Source: Clostridium hydrogenum | GTDB lineage: Bacteria > Bacillota > Clostridia > Clostridiales > Clostridiaceae | NCBI RefSeq assembly: GCF_021432385.1 | Contig: NZ_JAEACT010000002.1 | Coordinates: 1,631,501-1,695,500 of the forward strand | DNA length: 64,000 nt | Direction: 5' to 3' | Shown here: positions 45,115-53,882 of the stretch, piece after piece | Layout: every line of letters starts with the position of its first letter | How positions within the stretch are numbered: position 1 is the first letter of the stretch | Position numbers and translations under genes: made by a program | Notes under the pieces: model-generated | Database searches by the model: none | What the model was told of the DNA's origin: nothing | What the model saw: only the letters and a program-made list of their open reading frames with translations

Positions 45115-45303
45115 GTTTTTTATATAGAAAAGGTTAATTTAATAGTATATTATGTATATGGGGGAAACATTGTCTAGAAGTTAAAACAAAGTTATTAGAA
45201 AATGTAAATCTCGAGAATTACAGCAAATAAGCATGGCTATAAATTTGAAAATGCATTTAAAATTTAAGTTAAGGGAACAATGGTATAAAAGGGAATGGTT
45301 AAT

Positions 45304-45705
45304 ATGGTAAGTGAGCGGAAAAATAGCGAAATATTAAATAATAAGCATGTATTATTAATTGATGATGAGGCTTTTCTTGTAAGACTATGGAAGAGTATAT
45401 TAGAAAAGCAGGGGTATAAGGTAAGTGGGTTTACAGATAGCAAACTTGCAAGTGAAAATTTTAAAAATAATCCTCATGATTTTGATATAGTTATTACTGA
45501 TCAGTCCATGCCACTTATTACGGGTGAAGAGTTGGCAGCGGAATTCTTAAAAATTCGTAGTGACATAAAAGTTATAGTATGTACTGGTTATCCAGAGTAT
45601 TTAAATAAAGCTGATTTATTATCTGAGGGGGTTTGTCAGTATTTATTAAAGCCATTTGGAAATGATGTTCTTATAAAGGCTATTGAAGAAAACTTGAGAA
45701 AATAA
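45304..45705 (+). CDS. Stand-alone receiver-domain response regulator
   Basis: 133 residues, a CheY-like receiver only: LLIDDEAF acidic pair, phospho-acceptor Asp in IVITDQSMPLITG, Thr in VCTGYPE and Lys in LLKPFGND. It is closest in style to the receiver fused to the hybrid kinase (ITDxSMP), so may be its phosphorelay partner. ATG 45304 is at good distance from AAAAGGGAA; ATG 45295 is too close. The candidate LytTR site upstream suggests induction by the adjacent LytTR regulator. Confidence 0.88.
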   Translation: MVSERKNSEILNNKHVLLIDDEAFLVRLWKSILEKQGYKVSGFTDSKLASENFKNNPHDFDIVITDQSMPLITGEELAAEFLKIRSDIKVIVCTGYPEYLNKADLLSEGVCQYLLKPFGNDVLIKAIEENLRK

Positions 45706-45762
45706 ATAAAAAATATGGTTAAAAGTAAATAAAAAAAATACATATAATATAAAAGGGTGATA

Positions 45763-45799
45763 AAGAAGTGCTAGCAGTTTTAGAGGCACTTCTTTTTTC
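45763..45799. terminator. Intrinsic terminator between receiver gene and murE
   Basis: AAGAAGTGC with GGCACTTCTT, loop of about 14 bases, then TTTTTT. It ends the receiver gene transcript and may serve murE in reverse. Confidence 0.85.
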
Positions 45800-45816
45800 T
45801 ATAAGTATAGTATAAT

Positions 45817-47268
45817 TTATCGTAAAAACTCTACTGCTACTTCTTTATCATTAAAATGTATTTTTGAATTATTTATAATTTGGTAATTTTCATTACCTTT
45901 TCCGGCTATTATAAGTAAATCATCATTTTTTAAAATTTTTATGCCTTTTTCAATAGCACTTTTTCTATCAATTAACTTTTCATAGCTTGAATTTACAGTC
46001 TTTATACCATCTTCAATTTCAGAAATTATATCTTTAGGATTTTCTGTTCTTGGATTATCAGAGGTTATTATGCAGTAATCTGATAAAATTCCTGCGGCCA
46101 TTCCCATTATTTTTCGCTTGGATTTATCCCTATCACCTCCGCAGCCAAATATGGTTATAAGTCTTCCATTAGTCATATTTCTTGCCATAATAAGCAGTTT
46201 TTCAAGAGCAGCTGGGGTATGTGCATAGTCTATAAGTATGTTTTTATTAGAATCGTTTTTAACAAGTTCAAGTCTGCCAGGAATAGATTTTATATTTGGC
46301 ACAAGATTTAAAATTTTATTTATATCCATGCCTAAAGCAATACATACACCTATTGCTGCAAGTATATTATAAATTGTAAATTCACCTGGAATATCTATAG
46401 TTATTTTATGACATTTTTCTTTGTATTTAATGTTAAAGCTTACAGAAGACTCAGTATAACTGATAGCATAAGCTTTTATATCTGCATTGGTATTAATGCC
46501 ATAAGTTATAATTTTACAAGGTGATTTTTCAATGATTTCTTTTGATATTTTATCATCTAAATTTATAACTCCAATTTTACATTTTTGAAATAATTTTAGT
46601 TTTTCATTTTTATAGTTTTCCATATTACCGTGTATATCTAAGTGATCTGCAGAAAGATTTGTAAATACGCCTATATTAAAATTGCAAAATTCAACTCTTT
46701 TATTTAAGAGAGCTGAGGAAGTAACCTCCATTACTGCATTTTTTGCACCTTTATGTACAAATTGATTAAAGATATTTTGAAGTTCAAGAGCTTCTGGAGT
46801 GGTTGGATTAATTTTTTCTACAGCTATGTCTTTATTTTTTAATTTATAACCTAATGTTCCTATGATGCCAGTGTTTTCACCATAGGCTGCCAATATATCT
46901 CTTATATAATATGAAACTGTAGTTTTTCCATTAGTACCAGTTATTCCGATTAAATTCAATTTCTTAGAAGGCTCATTATAAAATAAATTTGCGGCGTTTG
47001 CGAGAGCAGTTTTTGTATCTTTAACCTTTATTAAAGTTATATTTTCTGTATTTAAATCAATATCATTTTCAGATATTACAGCGCAAGCTCCATTATGGAT
47101 AGCTTTTTGTATATAATTATGACCATCTACTTTTGTACCTTTTATGCATATAAAGACAAAGTTGCCTTTTAATTTTCTTGAATCATAACTTATACCAGTA
47201 ATATCTATGCTAGTGTTTCCTTTTATAATAGTGTAGTCTAAATTTCTTAAGATTTCATATAATTTCAT
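45817..47268 (-). CDS. murE: UDP-MurNAc-tripeptide synthetase MurE (meso-DAP type)
   Basis: 483-residue Mur ligase adding the third stem-peptide residue. The ATP loop GTNGKTT is at 111-117, the carbamylated Lys at about K224, DYAHTP at about 348-353, and D404-N-P-R407 in ITSDNPRTENP. The DNPR motif is the signature for meso-diaminopimelate, so the wall peptide is of DAP type, consistent with the muropeptide cluster in this window. It stands alone here, not in a dcw cluster, so it may be a second copy. A tail of a similar gene is seen near 50.5 kb. Confidence 0.95.
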   Translation of the reverse strand: MKLYEILRNLDYTIIKGNTSIDITGISYDSRKLKGNFVFICIKGTKVDGHNYIQKAIHNGACAVISENDIDLNTENITLIKVKDTKTALANAANLFYNEPSKKLNLIGITGTNGKTTVSYYIRDILAAYGENTGIIGTLGYKLKNKDIAVEKINPTTPEALELQNIFNQFVHKGAKNAVMEVTSSALLNKRVEFCNFNIGVFTNLSADHLDIHGNMENYKNEKLKLFQKCKIGVINLDDKISKEIIEKSPCKIITYGINTNADIKAYAISYTESSVSFNIKYKEKCHKITIDIPGEFTIYNILAAIGVCIALGMDINKILNLVPNIKSIPGRLELVKNDSNKNILIDYAHTPAALEKLLIMARNMTNGRLITIFGCGGDRDKSKRKIMGMAAGILSDYCIITSDNPRTENPKDIISEIEDGIKTVNSSYEKLIDRKSAIEKGIKILKNDDLLIIAGKGNENYQIINNSKIHFNDKEVAVEFLR

Positions 47269-47385
47269 TTTACTTCCTCCTAATTTGTCCCTATTTATAT
47301 TATATACAACATTTTAACAATAAATATTGCATATATTGCTTGATATATTGTAAAAAATGCTTTAATATTTTTGTGGGGTGGTTCT

Positions 47386-48252
47386 ATGGAGAATAAATTA
47401 GGATATTTAAATAGAGATTTTCAGTTGTTTCATTTGAAAGATAGAAAAAGTCAAAATTTCGAATTTCATTATCATGATTTCAATAAAATAATAATATTTT
47501 TATCTGGAAAGGTTACGTATTTAATTGAAGGAAAGGCATATGAACTTAAACCTTGGGACATTTTACTTGTAAATAATCACGATGTGCATAAGCCTATAAT
47601 TGATTCTTCTAAAGTCTATGAAAGAATAATTATATGGGCAAATTCAGATTTTATAGAAAAGCATAATTATGAAAATTGTGATCTTTCTACATGTTTTAAA
47701 TTAGCTTGTGAAAAGAGCTTTAATCTTGTAAGACTCCAAAATAAGCTTCAAGATAATATTAAATTTATAATAGAATCTCTTGAAGTATCAATTAATTCTG
47801 TAGATTTTGGAAGTAAACTTTTAAGCAATTCTCTTTTTATACAGCTTATAGTATACCTAAATAGAGTATATATTGATAATATGTATTTAAGTAATGAAGA
47901 GGAAGTTAAATATGATAAGCAAATTGAAAAAATATTAAAATATATAAATAGTAACTTAAAGGAAGAACTTTCAGTTGAAGTGCTATCTAAAGAATTTTAT
48001 ATTAGTAAATATTATCTTATGCATAAATTTAAAAAGGAAACTGGATACAGCCTTTATAGTTATGTAATGCAAAAAAGGCTTTTAATGGCAAAGGATCTTA
48101 TTAAATCAGGGGAATCAATTTCAAAAGCTTTTATCCAGTCTGGGTTTAATGATTATTCATGCTTTTTTCGTTCTTTTAAAAAGATGTTCCATAAATCTCC
48201 TAAGGAATTTTCAATTAAAGTGAGCACTAAGTCTATAAAAAATGTGGAATAA
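47386..48252 (+). CDS. AraC-family transcriptional regulator with cupin sensor
   Basis: 288 residues: an N-terminal cupin (about 10-140; EFHYHDFNKIIIFLSGKVTYLIEGK and PWDILLVNNHDVHKP) that may bind a small ligand, and a C-terminal double helix-turn-helix (about 185-285; LSVEVLSKEFYISKYYLMHKF and ISKAFIQSGFNDYSCFFRSF). GGGGTGG supports ATG 47386 over the frame start at 47371. The following permease gene is 46 bases downstream and is the likely target. Confidence 0.9.
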   Translation: MENKLGYLNRDFQLFHLKDRKSQNFEFHYHDFNKIIIFLSGKVTYLIEGKAYELKPWDILLVNNHDVHKPIIDSSKVYERIIIWANSDFIEKHNYENCDLSTCFKLACEKSFNLVRLQNKLQDNIKFIIESLEVSINSVDFGSKLLSNSLFIQLIVYLNRVYIDNMYLSNEEEVKYDKQIEKILKYINSNLKEELSVEVLSKEFYISKYYLMHKFKKETGYSLYSYVMQKRLLMAKDLIKSGESISKAFIQSGFNDYSCFFRSFKKMFHKSPKEFSIKVSTKSIKNVE

Positions 48253-48298
48253 ATATACTCGTAAATAAAAAAATTAAAAATAGTAGAGGTTATTGAAT

Positions 48299-49408
48299 AT
48301 GGATATATCTATAAAACTAATTAAAGAAAAATTAAAGAAGGAGAAAGTATTTATTGTGGCGTTTTTTCTTTCTATAATATCTTCATTTATAAAAGCACCC
48401 AAATTGTCATACATAAATTTTAAAGTATTAGCACTCTTATTTAATTTAATGATAGTAATTGCAGCATTAAAAAAATTAAAGGTTATGGATAAGGTGGCTA
48501 TGAAAATTTTATCTAAATGTAGCAATACAAGAATGGTTTCTATGGTATTTATAATGGTTACTTTTTTTTCGTCTATGCTTGTAACCAATGATGTGGCACT
48601 GCTGACTTTTGTTCCACTGGCTATATTTACATTTAAAAAGGCTAAAGAAGATTGCATGAAAACCATTATAATACAGACTCTTGCAGCAAACATTGGAAGC
48701 AGCCTCACACCTATGGGTAATCCACAAAATTTATTTTTATTTACCCATTATAATTTAAATGGCTTGCAATTTTTTTTTGTGACTATACCTTTTGTAGGGA
48801 TGGGATTAGTGTGGCTTTTAATTTTAAATAAAAGAGTTTTAAAAAAAGGAATAAAAGTGTCAATTAGAAATGTACATATTGAGGATAAAAAAAGAACAGT
48901 TGTGTATGCAATTCTATTTTTATTTATAATAGCTTCTGTATTTGGAGGTGTTAATTATAAATATACTTTTTTAGCAGCAATACTATGTACATTACTTATG
49001 GATAGAGAGATTATAAAAGAAGTAGACTATTTTTTGCTTCTTACTTTTATATGTTTCTTTGTATTTATTGGAAATGTATCTAATATAGAATTTGTACAGC
49101 AGCAGCTTAAAAGTTTTCTTAAGTTGCCACATATGGTTTATTTTTCGTCTATAATGTTAAGTCAAGTTGTGAGCAATGTACCATGTGCTATATTAATTTC
49201 GAACTTTACAACTAATTGGCGCGAAGTACTTTTGGGAGTAAATATAGGAGGAATTGGGACAATGATTGCATCACTTGCAAGTCTTATTTCATATAAAATA
49301 TATGTTAATGAATTTCCTGAGACAAGCAAAAAATATTCAAGCAAATTTAATTCTTATAATTTTTTTAGTCTACTTTTATTTTGCTTTATTATTTATTTTA
49401 TGATTTAA
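48299..49408 (+). CDS. Anion permease of the ArsB/NhaD (ion transporter) superfamily
   Basis: 369 residues with about ten hydrophobic helices. Family features are the VTNDVALLTFVPLA segment after the third helix and the GSSLTPMGNPQNLFLF motif, with a symmetrical partner SQVVSNVPCAILISNF in the second half. These are the two hairpin substrate sites of ArsB/CitM/SLC13-like carriers. Substrate cannot be read. It has probably been activated by the AraC-type gene just upstream. Confidence 0.87.
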   Translation: MDISIKLIKEKLKKEKVFIVAFFLSIISSFIKAPKLSYINFKVLALLFNLMIVIAALKKLKVMDKVAMKILSKCSNTRMVSMVFIMVTFFSSMLVTNDVALLTFVPLAIFTFKKAKEDCMKTIIIQTLAANIGSSLTPMGNPQNLFLFTHYNLNGLQFFFVTIPFVGMGLVWLLILNKRVLKKGIKVSIRNVHIEDKKRTVVYAILFLFIIASVFGGVNYKYTFLAAILCTLLMDREIIKEVDYFLLLTFICFFVFIGNVSNIEFVQQQLKSFLKLPHMVYFSSIMLSQVVSNVPCAILISNFTTNWREVLLGVNIGGIGTMIASLASLISYKIYVNEFPETSKKYSSKFNSYNFFSLLLFCFIIYFMI

Positions 49409-49467
49409 ATTTAATGTATAAAATACTCTAAAACGATAAACATAATGCTAAAAAGGAGTATGTTATT

Positions 49468-49611
49468 ATGAGCAATAAATTAACTGTAACTAAAAAGAAA
49501 ATGGCTTCACTTGGCTTAAAAAAGAATGATAGGGGCGACTATGAATATATAGATTCTTCAGAAAAGAATAAATCAAAATATAAACCAATAAAAAAGAATC
49601 CAATTAAATAA
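49468..49611 (+). CDS. Small basic protein of unknown function
   Basis: 47 residues: MSNKLTVTKKKMASLGLKKN, then DRGDYEYIDSSEKNKSKY and a basic end. AAAAAGGAG at good spacing and an intact frame support it. It is Lys-rich, with no membrane segment. No family is recognised; it could be a small spore or DNA-associated protein, but nothing shows this directly. Confidence 0.65.
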   Translation: MSNKLTVTKKKMASLGLKKNDRGDYEYIDSSEKNKSKYKPIKKNPIK

Positions 49612-49680
49612 AATTGCTATTTAATTAGAATATTATGCTGTTTTAATAAATTATTTTGCAATTTCTAGATTTGAAAATAA

Positions 49681-49721
49681 AACCTCCCCTGTGGTTAATG
49701 TATCAAATGGGAGGTTATTTT
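49681..49721. terminator. Intrinsic terminator
   Basis: AACCTCCC and GGGAGGTT with a 20-base loop, then ATTTT. It lies between the 47-residue gene and the convergent membrane protein gene. Confidence 0.7.
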
Positions 49722-49764
49722 CATGACAGTATTTATTCAGCTTCTTAAAAAATATAGCATGTTT

Positions 49765-50481
49765 TTACATGTATGGATGCTGTTTTAATGCTAGATTAAA
49801 CAAATAAGGATAATCATTTTTTACATGTTTAATATACAATATCCATTGGTAAATTAAAAGTCCATACATTCTATCTATATCCACTGATAAATGAGAATAA
49901 TCTTCATCACTTAAATTTTCTAGTTTATCTCTTATTGAAAGTTCGTCAATAATGTGAAAAATACTCCAAAGTAAGTCTGAAAACGTGTCGTGTTCTAAAA
50001 GTACGGGGTTTCCTAGAAGGTTGAGTAAGAAACTTCTTTTGACCATTAATAAGGATTTTAGGGTATCAAAAGAGGCTTTTTTGCTGTTTATATTAAAGTT
50101 GTGCTTTTTTACTAGAGCAGCTGCATTATCAAAATCTGAGGCTGTCCATTTGCTTGTTACACAAAGCTTATGTTTATTTATTTCATATTCAGTATCGAAA
50201 TTTGAACATTGGCGTACAAGTTCAGAGCCAATTTCGCTGAAGAATACACCTATGACCATATTCATTTTTTCTAGTTTTTCTCTTTTTTCTCTATCAGAAA
50301 TCATTTTATCTAATATTAAAGAAACTAATAGCATGCTAATAGGCAAAAAAGCTAAGTCTTGAAATAAATAAAAAAAAGTATCTTTGCTGTCGTTAAAAAT
50401 TATAAATTGCAATAAATATATAATAAATGATGTTCCAAGTAATAATGCAGGTATAATAAAGTGTTTTTTTTGAAATCTCAT
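49765..50481 (-). CDS. Hypothetical membrane protein with cytoplasmic helical domain
   Basis: 238 residues. Two membrane helices (about 10-28 and 40-60) are followed by a basic coiled-coil stretch (KMISDREKREKLEKMN) and a soluble helical domain of 160 residues. The pattern recalls small sensor or channel-like proteins, but I recognise no family. It is a single gene; AGGAGAT precedes ATG 50481. Confidence 0.7.
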   Translation of the reverse strand: MRFQKKHFIIPALLLGTSFIIYLLQFIIFNDSKDTFFYLFQDLAFLPISMLLVSLILDKMISDREKREKLEKMNMVIGVFFSEIGSELVRQCSNFDTEYEINKHKLCVTSKWTASDFDNAAALVKKHNFNINSKKASFDTLKSLLMVKRSFLLNLLGNPVLLEHDTFSDLLWSIFHIIDELSIRDKLENLSDEDYSHLSVDIDRMYGLLIYQWILYIKHVKNDYPYLFNLALKQHPYM

Positions 50482-50525
50482 ATAGTATTCATCTCCTTAC
50501 ATATTTGTAAGTATAGCATAATTAA

Positions 50526-50600
50526 TTATAAAAACTCTACTGCTGTTTTTTTATCATTGAAATGTACTTGTTTATTTCCTAATATAACTGGAGATATATT
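50526..50600 (-). pseudogene. Remnant of a murE-like 3' end
   Basis: The minus strand reads SPVILGNKQVHFNDKKTAVE then FL and stop. The intact MurE at 45817-47268 ends SKIHFNDKEVAVEFLR. DNA identity is also clear (AAAACTCTACTGCT and TTTATCATT in both). Nothing upstream on the minus strand continues the gene, so this is a short scar of a lost or recombined murE copy. Confidence 0.65.
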
Positions 50601-50787
50601 TCAGTTTGTCATTACATTTATAATAATTTTCAAATGTTAGTTTGAAATTTCAAAATGTAGAATTTAATTATAGTAAAATAAAATTTTTTTAACTAATATA
50701 ACTAACAAAGCTATCGCAATTATGAAAAGTATTATAAAATATAATAAAGTAGTGTTTAAGACATCTTAAATTGAGGGGGGAGAAAAA

Positions 50788-52302
50788 ATGAAGGCAAAAA
50801 AGTTTTTTATTGTCGTATTGTTTACTTTGCTAATTTGTATTTCTAAAGGTGTACAAGTTAATGCAGCTACAGATAGCGTTGATACCTTCCCACAAAAAAC
50901 AGGCGTGGATATGAACAAGGAGTGGAAGGTTGAATTTAGTAAAACAATTGATCCGTCAAGTATCAATTCTACTAACTTTAAGGTTATGGATAATACAAGA
51001 GATATCGGGGTAAAGGTCAAAGCCGACAAAACCGATGCTAAAGCAGTAATTTTGGAACTTCCGACACTTGGATATGTTCCAGGAAAAACTTATACGCTTA
51101 ATGTAAGTCAAGCCGTAAAATCACAAGATGGAAAAAGCTTAAGTAAACCTATTCAAATGAAATTTACTGTAAGTTCTACCATGGTAGATGGAACAAGTTA
51201 TAGCGGTTTACCTGTAATTAGTGCGTGTGATGTTTTAAATAAAAATTTAACTACCAATGATAAGCTTTCACTAAGTATAAAAGCTTCAAATGCATCTAAA
51301 GTAAAATATAGGATATATTTATACAAATTTAATTACACAAGCTATAGTTTTAATTTCTATAAGGAACTTACAACGGGATACACAAATGAAGTTGATGCAT
51401 CTGTTCCTTACAATTTTCAATATAATTCTCTAATTGATGCCGGAGATTATAAAGTTGTGGTGTATACGAAAAATTCTGATAGTGTGATTGGACAACATGA
51501 AGATGGAAATACAGATTTTGATAACTACTATACAAATTATTTTAGATGTGTTCAAAATGTAATATCAAGTTCTAATAATGAACAAATAACCTCTAAGAAT
51601 TACAATATTAATTTTGACAATATAGTAAATGAGCAATATAATTCAAATTCATCACAGTATGAAATAAAGACATATTGGAGCTTAGCAAGCAAAAATATCA
51701 TTTCATATTATATGAATCCAAATAACTTTATGGATAACGAAGGAAAGTACATGTTTATGAGGATTGATCAAACCTTAAGTAATATAACTGCAGATGATTT
51801 AAATACAATACTTAAAGGAAAAGGCACATTAGAAGGGATGGGACAAGCTTTTCTTGATGCTGCAAATCAGTACAAGCTTAATGTTGCGTATCTTGTGTCT
51901 CATGCACTTGAAGAAACTGGCAATGGTAAAACAAATTTAGCATCAGGTAACATAATAATTAATGGAAAACCAACATACAATTTTTGGGGTATACATGCCT
52001 ATGATTCAGATCCAGATAAGTTAGGTTCTCAATATGCTTATGACAATGGTTGGTTTACACCAAAAGATGCTATAATGGGCGGAGCCAAGTTTATAGCTGA
52101 ACAATACATATACAGTACTGATTCCACATCCTCTGATAGGAAAACTCTGTATAATATGAAGTGGAATCCTTCATATCCAGCATCATATGAGTATGCAACA
52201 GATGTTATGTGGGCATATAATAGTTCTTTGAATATGTATAATTTATTTGATCAATTATTGAGTAAAAGTAATGTGATTTATGAAATACCGAAGTTTAATT
52301 AA
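50788..52302 (+). CDS. Secreted endo-beta-N-acetylglucosaminidase (GH73 autolysin)
   Basis: 504 residues: a signal peptide (about 1-26, cut after NAA), an N-terminal Ig-like Big_5 domain (about 30-130; KTGVDMNKEWKVEFSKTIDP), a middle beta-rich region (about 130-330) and a C-terminal glucosaminidase domain (about 340-500). The last has the catalytic Glu in SHALEETGNGKTNLA and the NFWGIHAYD segment typical of GH73. It cleaves peptidoglycan glycan chains outside the cell. GAGGGGGGAG precedes ATG 50788. Its products are of the kind the muropeptide cluster at the start of the window could import. Confidence 0.9.
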   Translation: MKAKKFFIVVLFTLLICISKGVQVNAATDSVDTFPQKTGVDMNKEWKVEFSKTIDPSSINSTNFKVMDNTRDIGVKVKADKTDAKAVILELPTLGYVPGKTYTLNVSQAVKSQDGKSLSKPIQMKFTVSSTMVDGTSYSGLPVISACDVLNKNLTTNDKLSLSIKASNASKVKYRIYLYKFNYTSYSFNFYKELTTGYTNEVDASVPYNFQYNSLIDAGDYKVVVYTKNSDSVIGQHEDGNTDFDNYYTNYFRCVQNVISSSNNEQITSKNYNINFDNIVNEQYNSNSSQYEIKTYWSLASKNIISYYMNPNNFMDNEGKYMFMRIDQTLSNITADDLNTILKGKGTLEGMGQAFLDAANQYKLNVAYLVSHALEETGNGKTNLASGNIIINGKPTYNFWGIHAYDSDPDKLGSQYAYDNGWFTPKDAIMGGAKFIAEQYIYSTDSTSSDRKTLYNMKWNPSYPASYEYATDVMWAYNSSLNMYNLFDQLLSKSNVIYEIPKFN

Positions 52303-52320
52303 ATAATGTGAACCAAAAGA

Positions 52321-52512
52321 CAGAGTACGGAGTACAGAGTACAAAGTACAGTGAAGGATGATTTTCTGTAGCAAAGCTACAGAAAATCTTAAAACTTATT
52401 TTTTAATTGCTTACGCAATCGCGGCATTAATGTTGTTCAGCGAAGCTGACAACATATAAGTTTAAGATTTACCTAACATAAGGAAAGGTAAATCAACCTT
52501 AACTGTACTCTG
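52321..52512. repeat. Branched-hairpin repeat element E, copy 1
   Basis: It starts with four CAGAGTA-like heptamers (to 52348) and ends ACTGTACTCTG. Stems: outer P1 (about 52345-52362 with 52490-52507), P2 TTTTCTGTAGC/GCTACAGAAAA (52362-52372/52376-52386), P3 CTTAAAACTTAT/ATAAGTTTAAG enclosing ATTGC/GCAAT and ATGTTGT/ACAACAT, and P4 TTTACCT/AGGTAAA. No ORF. It lies between the convergent glucosaminidase and 42-residue genes. Confidence 0.85.
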
Positions 52513-52517
52513 ATTTC

Positions 52518-52646
52518 TTAGCTTCTAGGTAATCCTTTTACTGGCTTGTGCATATTAGTATCTGTATCCATAGTAATTGGATTAGCTGTCTTTGAATTTT
52601 TAGTTTTATTATCGTTCTTCTTTTTATTTTCCGATTTTGTTCCCAC
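52518..52646 (-). CDS. Small hydrophilic protein of unknown function
   Basis: 42 residues from GTG 52646: MGTKSENKKKNDNKTKNSKT followed by ANPITMDTDTNMHKPVKGLP and RS. AGAGGTGAT gives a good ribosome site. It is Lys/Asn-rich and unstructured. Small Lys/Asn-rich proteins of this type include minor spore proteins, but I cannot assign it. Repeats E1 and E2 flank it on both sides. Confidence 0.6.
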   Translation of the reverse strand: MGTKSENKKKNDNKTKNSKTANPITMDTDTNMHKPVKGLPRS

Positions 52647-52710
52647 TTTTATCACCTCTGTATTATAATTTCAAAATTATTAGAAATTATTCAAAGGAAT
52701 CCACTTAAAA

Positions 52711-52904
52711 CAGAGTACAAAGTACAATGAAGGACGATTTTTCTCCGTTAGCACTACGAAAAAATCTGAAAACTTATTTTTTTATTGCTGCGCAATCGTG
52801 CCATACATGGTACTCAGCGAAGCTGATACCATTTAAGTTTAAGATTTGCCTGAGTAAAACGAAAGGTAAATCATCCTTCTTTGTACTCTGTACTTTGTAC
52901 TCTG
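52711..52904. repeat. Branched-hairpin repeat element E, copy 2
   Basis: Same layout as the copy 390 bases upstream: CAGAGTA heptamers at the left (two units) and their complement at the right (TTTGTACTCTGTACTTTGTA and CTCTG). Internal stems differ in sequence but keep pairing: ATGGTA/TACCAT replaces ATGTTGT/ACAACAT, and the P2 stem has CTCCGT with ACG. It lies in the divergent spacer between the 42-residue gene and the gene at 53043. A frame across it (52727-52960) has no ribosome site and is not a gene. Confidence 0.85.
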
Positions 52905-53042
52905 CTCCAAAAATTGTAATTTGTGTTTCATTTTCAATAATAAAAATTCCTTTTACATAAAATTATTGTGTAGTAGATTAAAATTTAATATTATAATATA
53001 ATTTTAGTAATAAACAAATATATGATGAATGGAGGTTAAAAT

Positions 53043-53558
53043 ATGGACAGCGATTTTAAAGAATTTACTTCAAAGAAAAAATACATATTGCCTTTAATTG
53101 ATGTTTTATGTGCAATTGCAATTTTTGCACCATTTGCTGAAAATAGAAAAAAGCATCCAACGGCATTTTGGATATTTTTAGTTATAGCGATTATTTTTAT
53201 AATATACGTAATTGCAGAGGATATTTATAAATACTATGTGTCAGAAGTAAAAAGGGTACCAGACATATCCATAAATAATGAAATGATAGTTATTAGAAGT
53301 GGATTCCCTATAAAAAAGTCAATATTAAAAATTGACGATATTGAAAAAATAGGTGTTCCTAAATATGACGATTCAATTGAAATTAGTTTAAAAAATGGTT
53401 TAAAAGCAAATATAAATTTTAAAGGATATTCAAAAGAGGATATAACAGAGATAAAATCAATATTTACAGAAATTAAAAATAAGATTTCTGGAGAAGATAA
53501 TAATGAAATCAAAACTAAGACGTACCACAATTTTATTGGAAAAACGTATGTAAAATAA
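53043..53558 (+). CDS. Membrane protein with PH-like domain, unknown function
   Basis: 171 residues: two membrane helices (about 14-32 and 42-62), then a beta-rich domain (about 75-150; ISINNEMIVIRSGFPIKKSI, IEISLKNGLKANINF) like the small bacterial PH domains found in unassigned membrane proteins. GGAGG precedes ATG 53043. It is a single gene, probably ended near the hairpins at 53594 and after. Confidence 0.7.
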   Translation: MDSDFKEFTSKKKYILPLIDVLCAIAIFAPFAENRKKHPTAFWIFLVIAIIFIIYVIAEDIYKYYVSEVKRVPDISINNEMIVIRSGFPIKKSILKIDDIEKIGVPKYDDSIEISLKNGLKANINFKGYSKEDITEIKSIFTEIKNKISGEDNNEIKTKTYHNFIGKTYVK

Positions 53559-53593
53559 TATGTGAAATAATATGTGAAACTAGTTCAGCTATA

Positions 53594-53768
53594 AATCTAT
53601 ATATGTTCAATAATCCCTTGAAGATTGCAACTTTGAAACATATATAGATTAAGTTTCGAAATGGTTTCACCATATATAAACCGTTTCAACTACCAAAATT
53701 AATTTGCATCAAAATGCCTAGAAGATGGCATTTTGATGCAAATTAATTTTGAAGTTTCAAGCGGTTTA
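53594..53768. repeat. Two consecutive long hairpins upstream of purL
   Basis: Hairpin 1: AATCTATATATGTT (53594-53607) with AACATATATAGATT (53637-53650). Hairpin 2: arms of about 42 bases, 53677-53718 and 53727-53768, reading TAAACCGTTTCAACT..AATTAATTTGCATCAAAATGCC and inverted. No T-run follows either. It could be a terminator-like 3' structure of the preceding gene, a palindromic repeat, or a purL leader element; it lies before the purL promoter. Confidence 0.75.
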
Positions 53769-53781
53769 TCTCTATAAATAC

Positions 53782-53810
53782 TTTAAATTTTTATGAAATT
53801 GTATTATAAT
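53782..53810 (+). promoter_or_regulatory. Promoter of purL
   Basis: TTTAAA (53782-53787), 17 bases, TATAAT (53805-53810), about 70 bases before the start. No purine riboswitch signature is seen in the short leader. Confidence 0.55.
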
Positions 53811-53882
53811 ATTTATATCAATACGAATTATCTTATACAATTACAAAAAAACGTTCGTAAAAAGTTAAGGAGAATGTATATT

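Noticed and set aside
52727..52960. 77-codon plus-strand frame
   Set aside because: It runs across repeat element E copy 2 and has no ribosome site; the element's hairpins account for it.
53559..53882. Purine riboswitch before purL
   Set aside because: No guanine/adenine aptamer core (TATA-hairpin-TTTCTAC type) is seen; the leader after the promoter is only about 65 bases.
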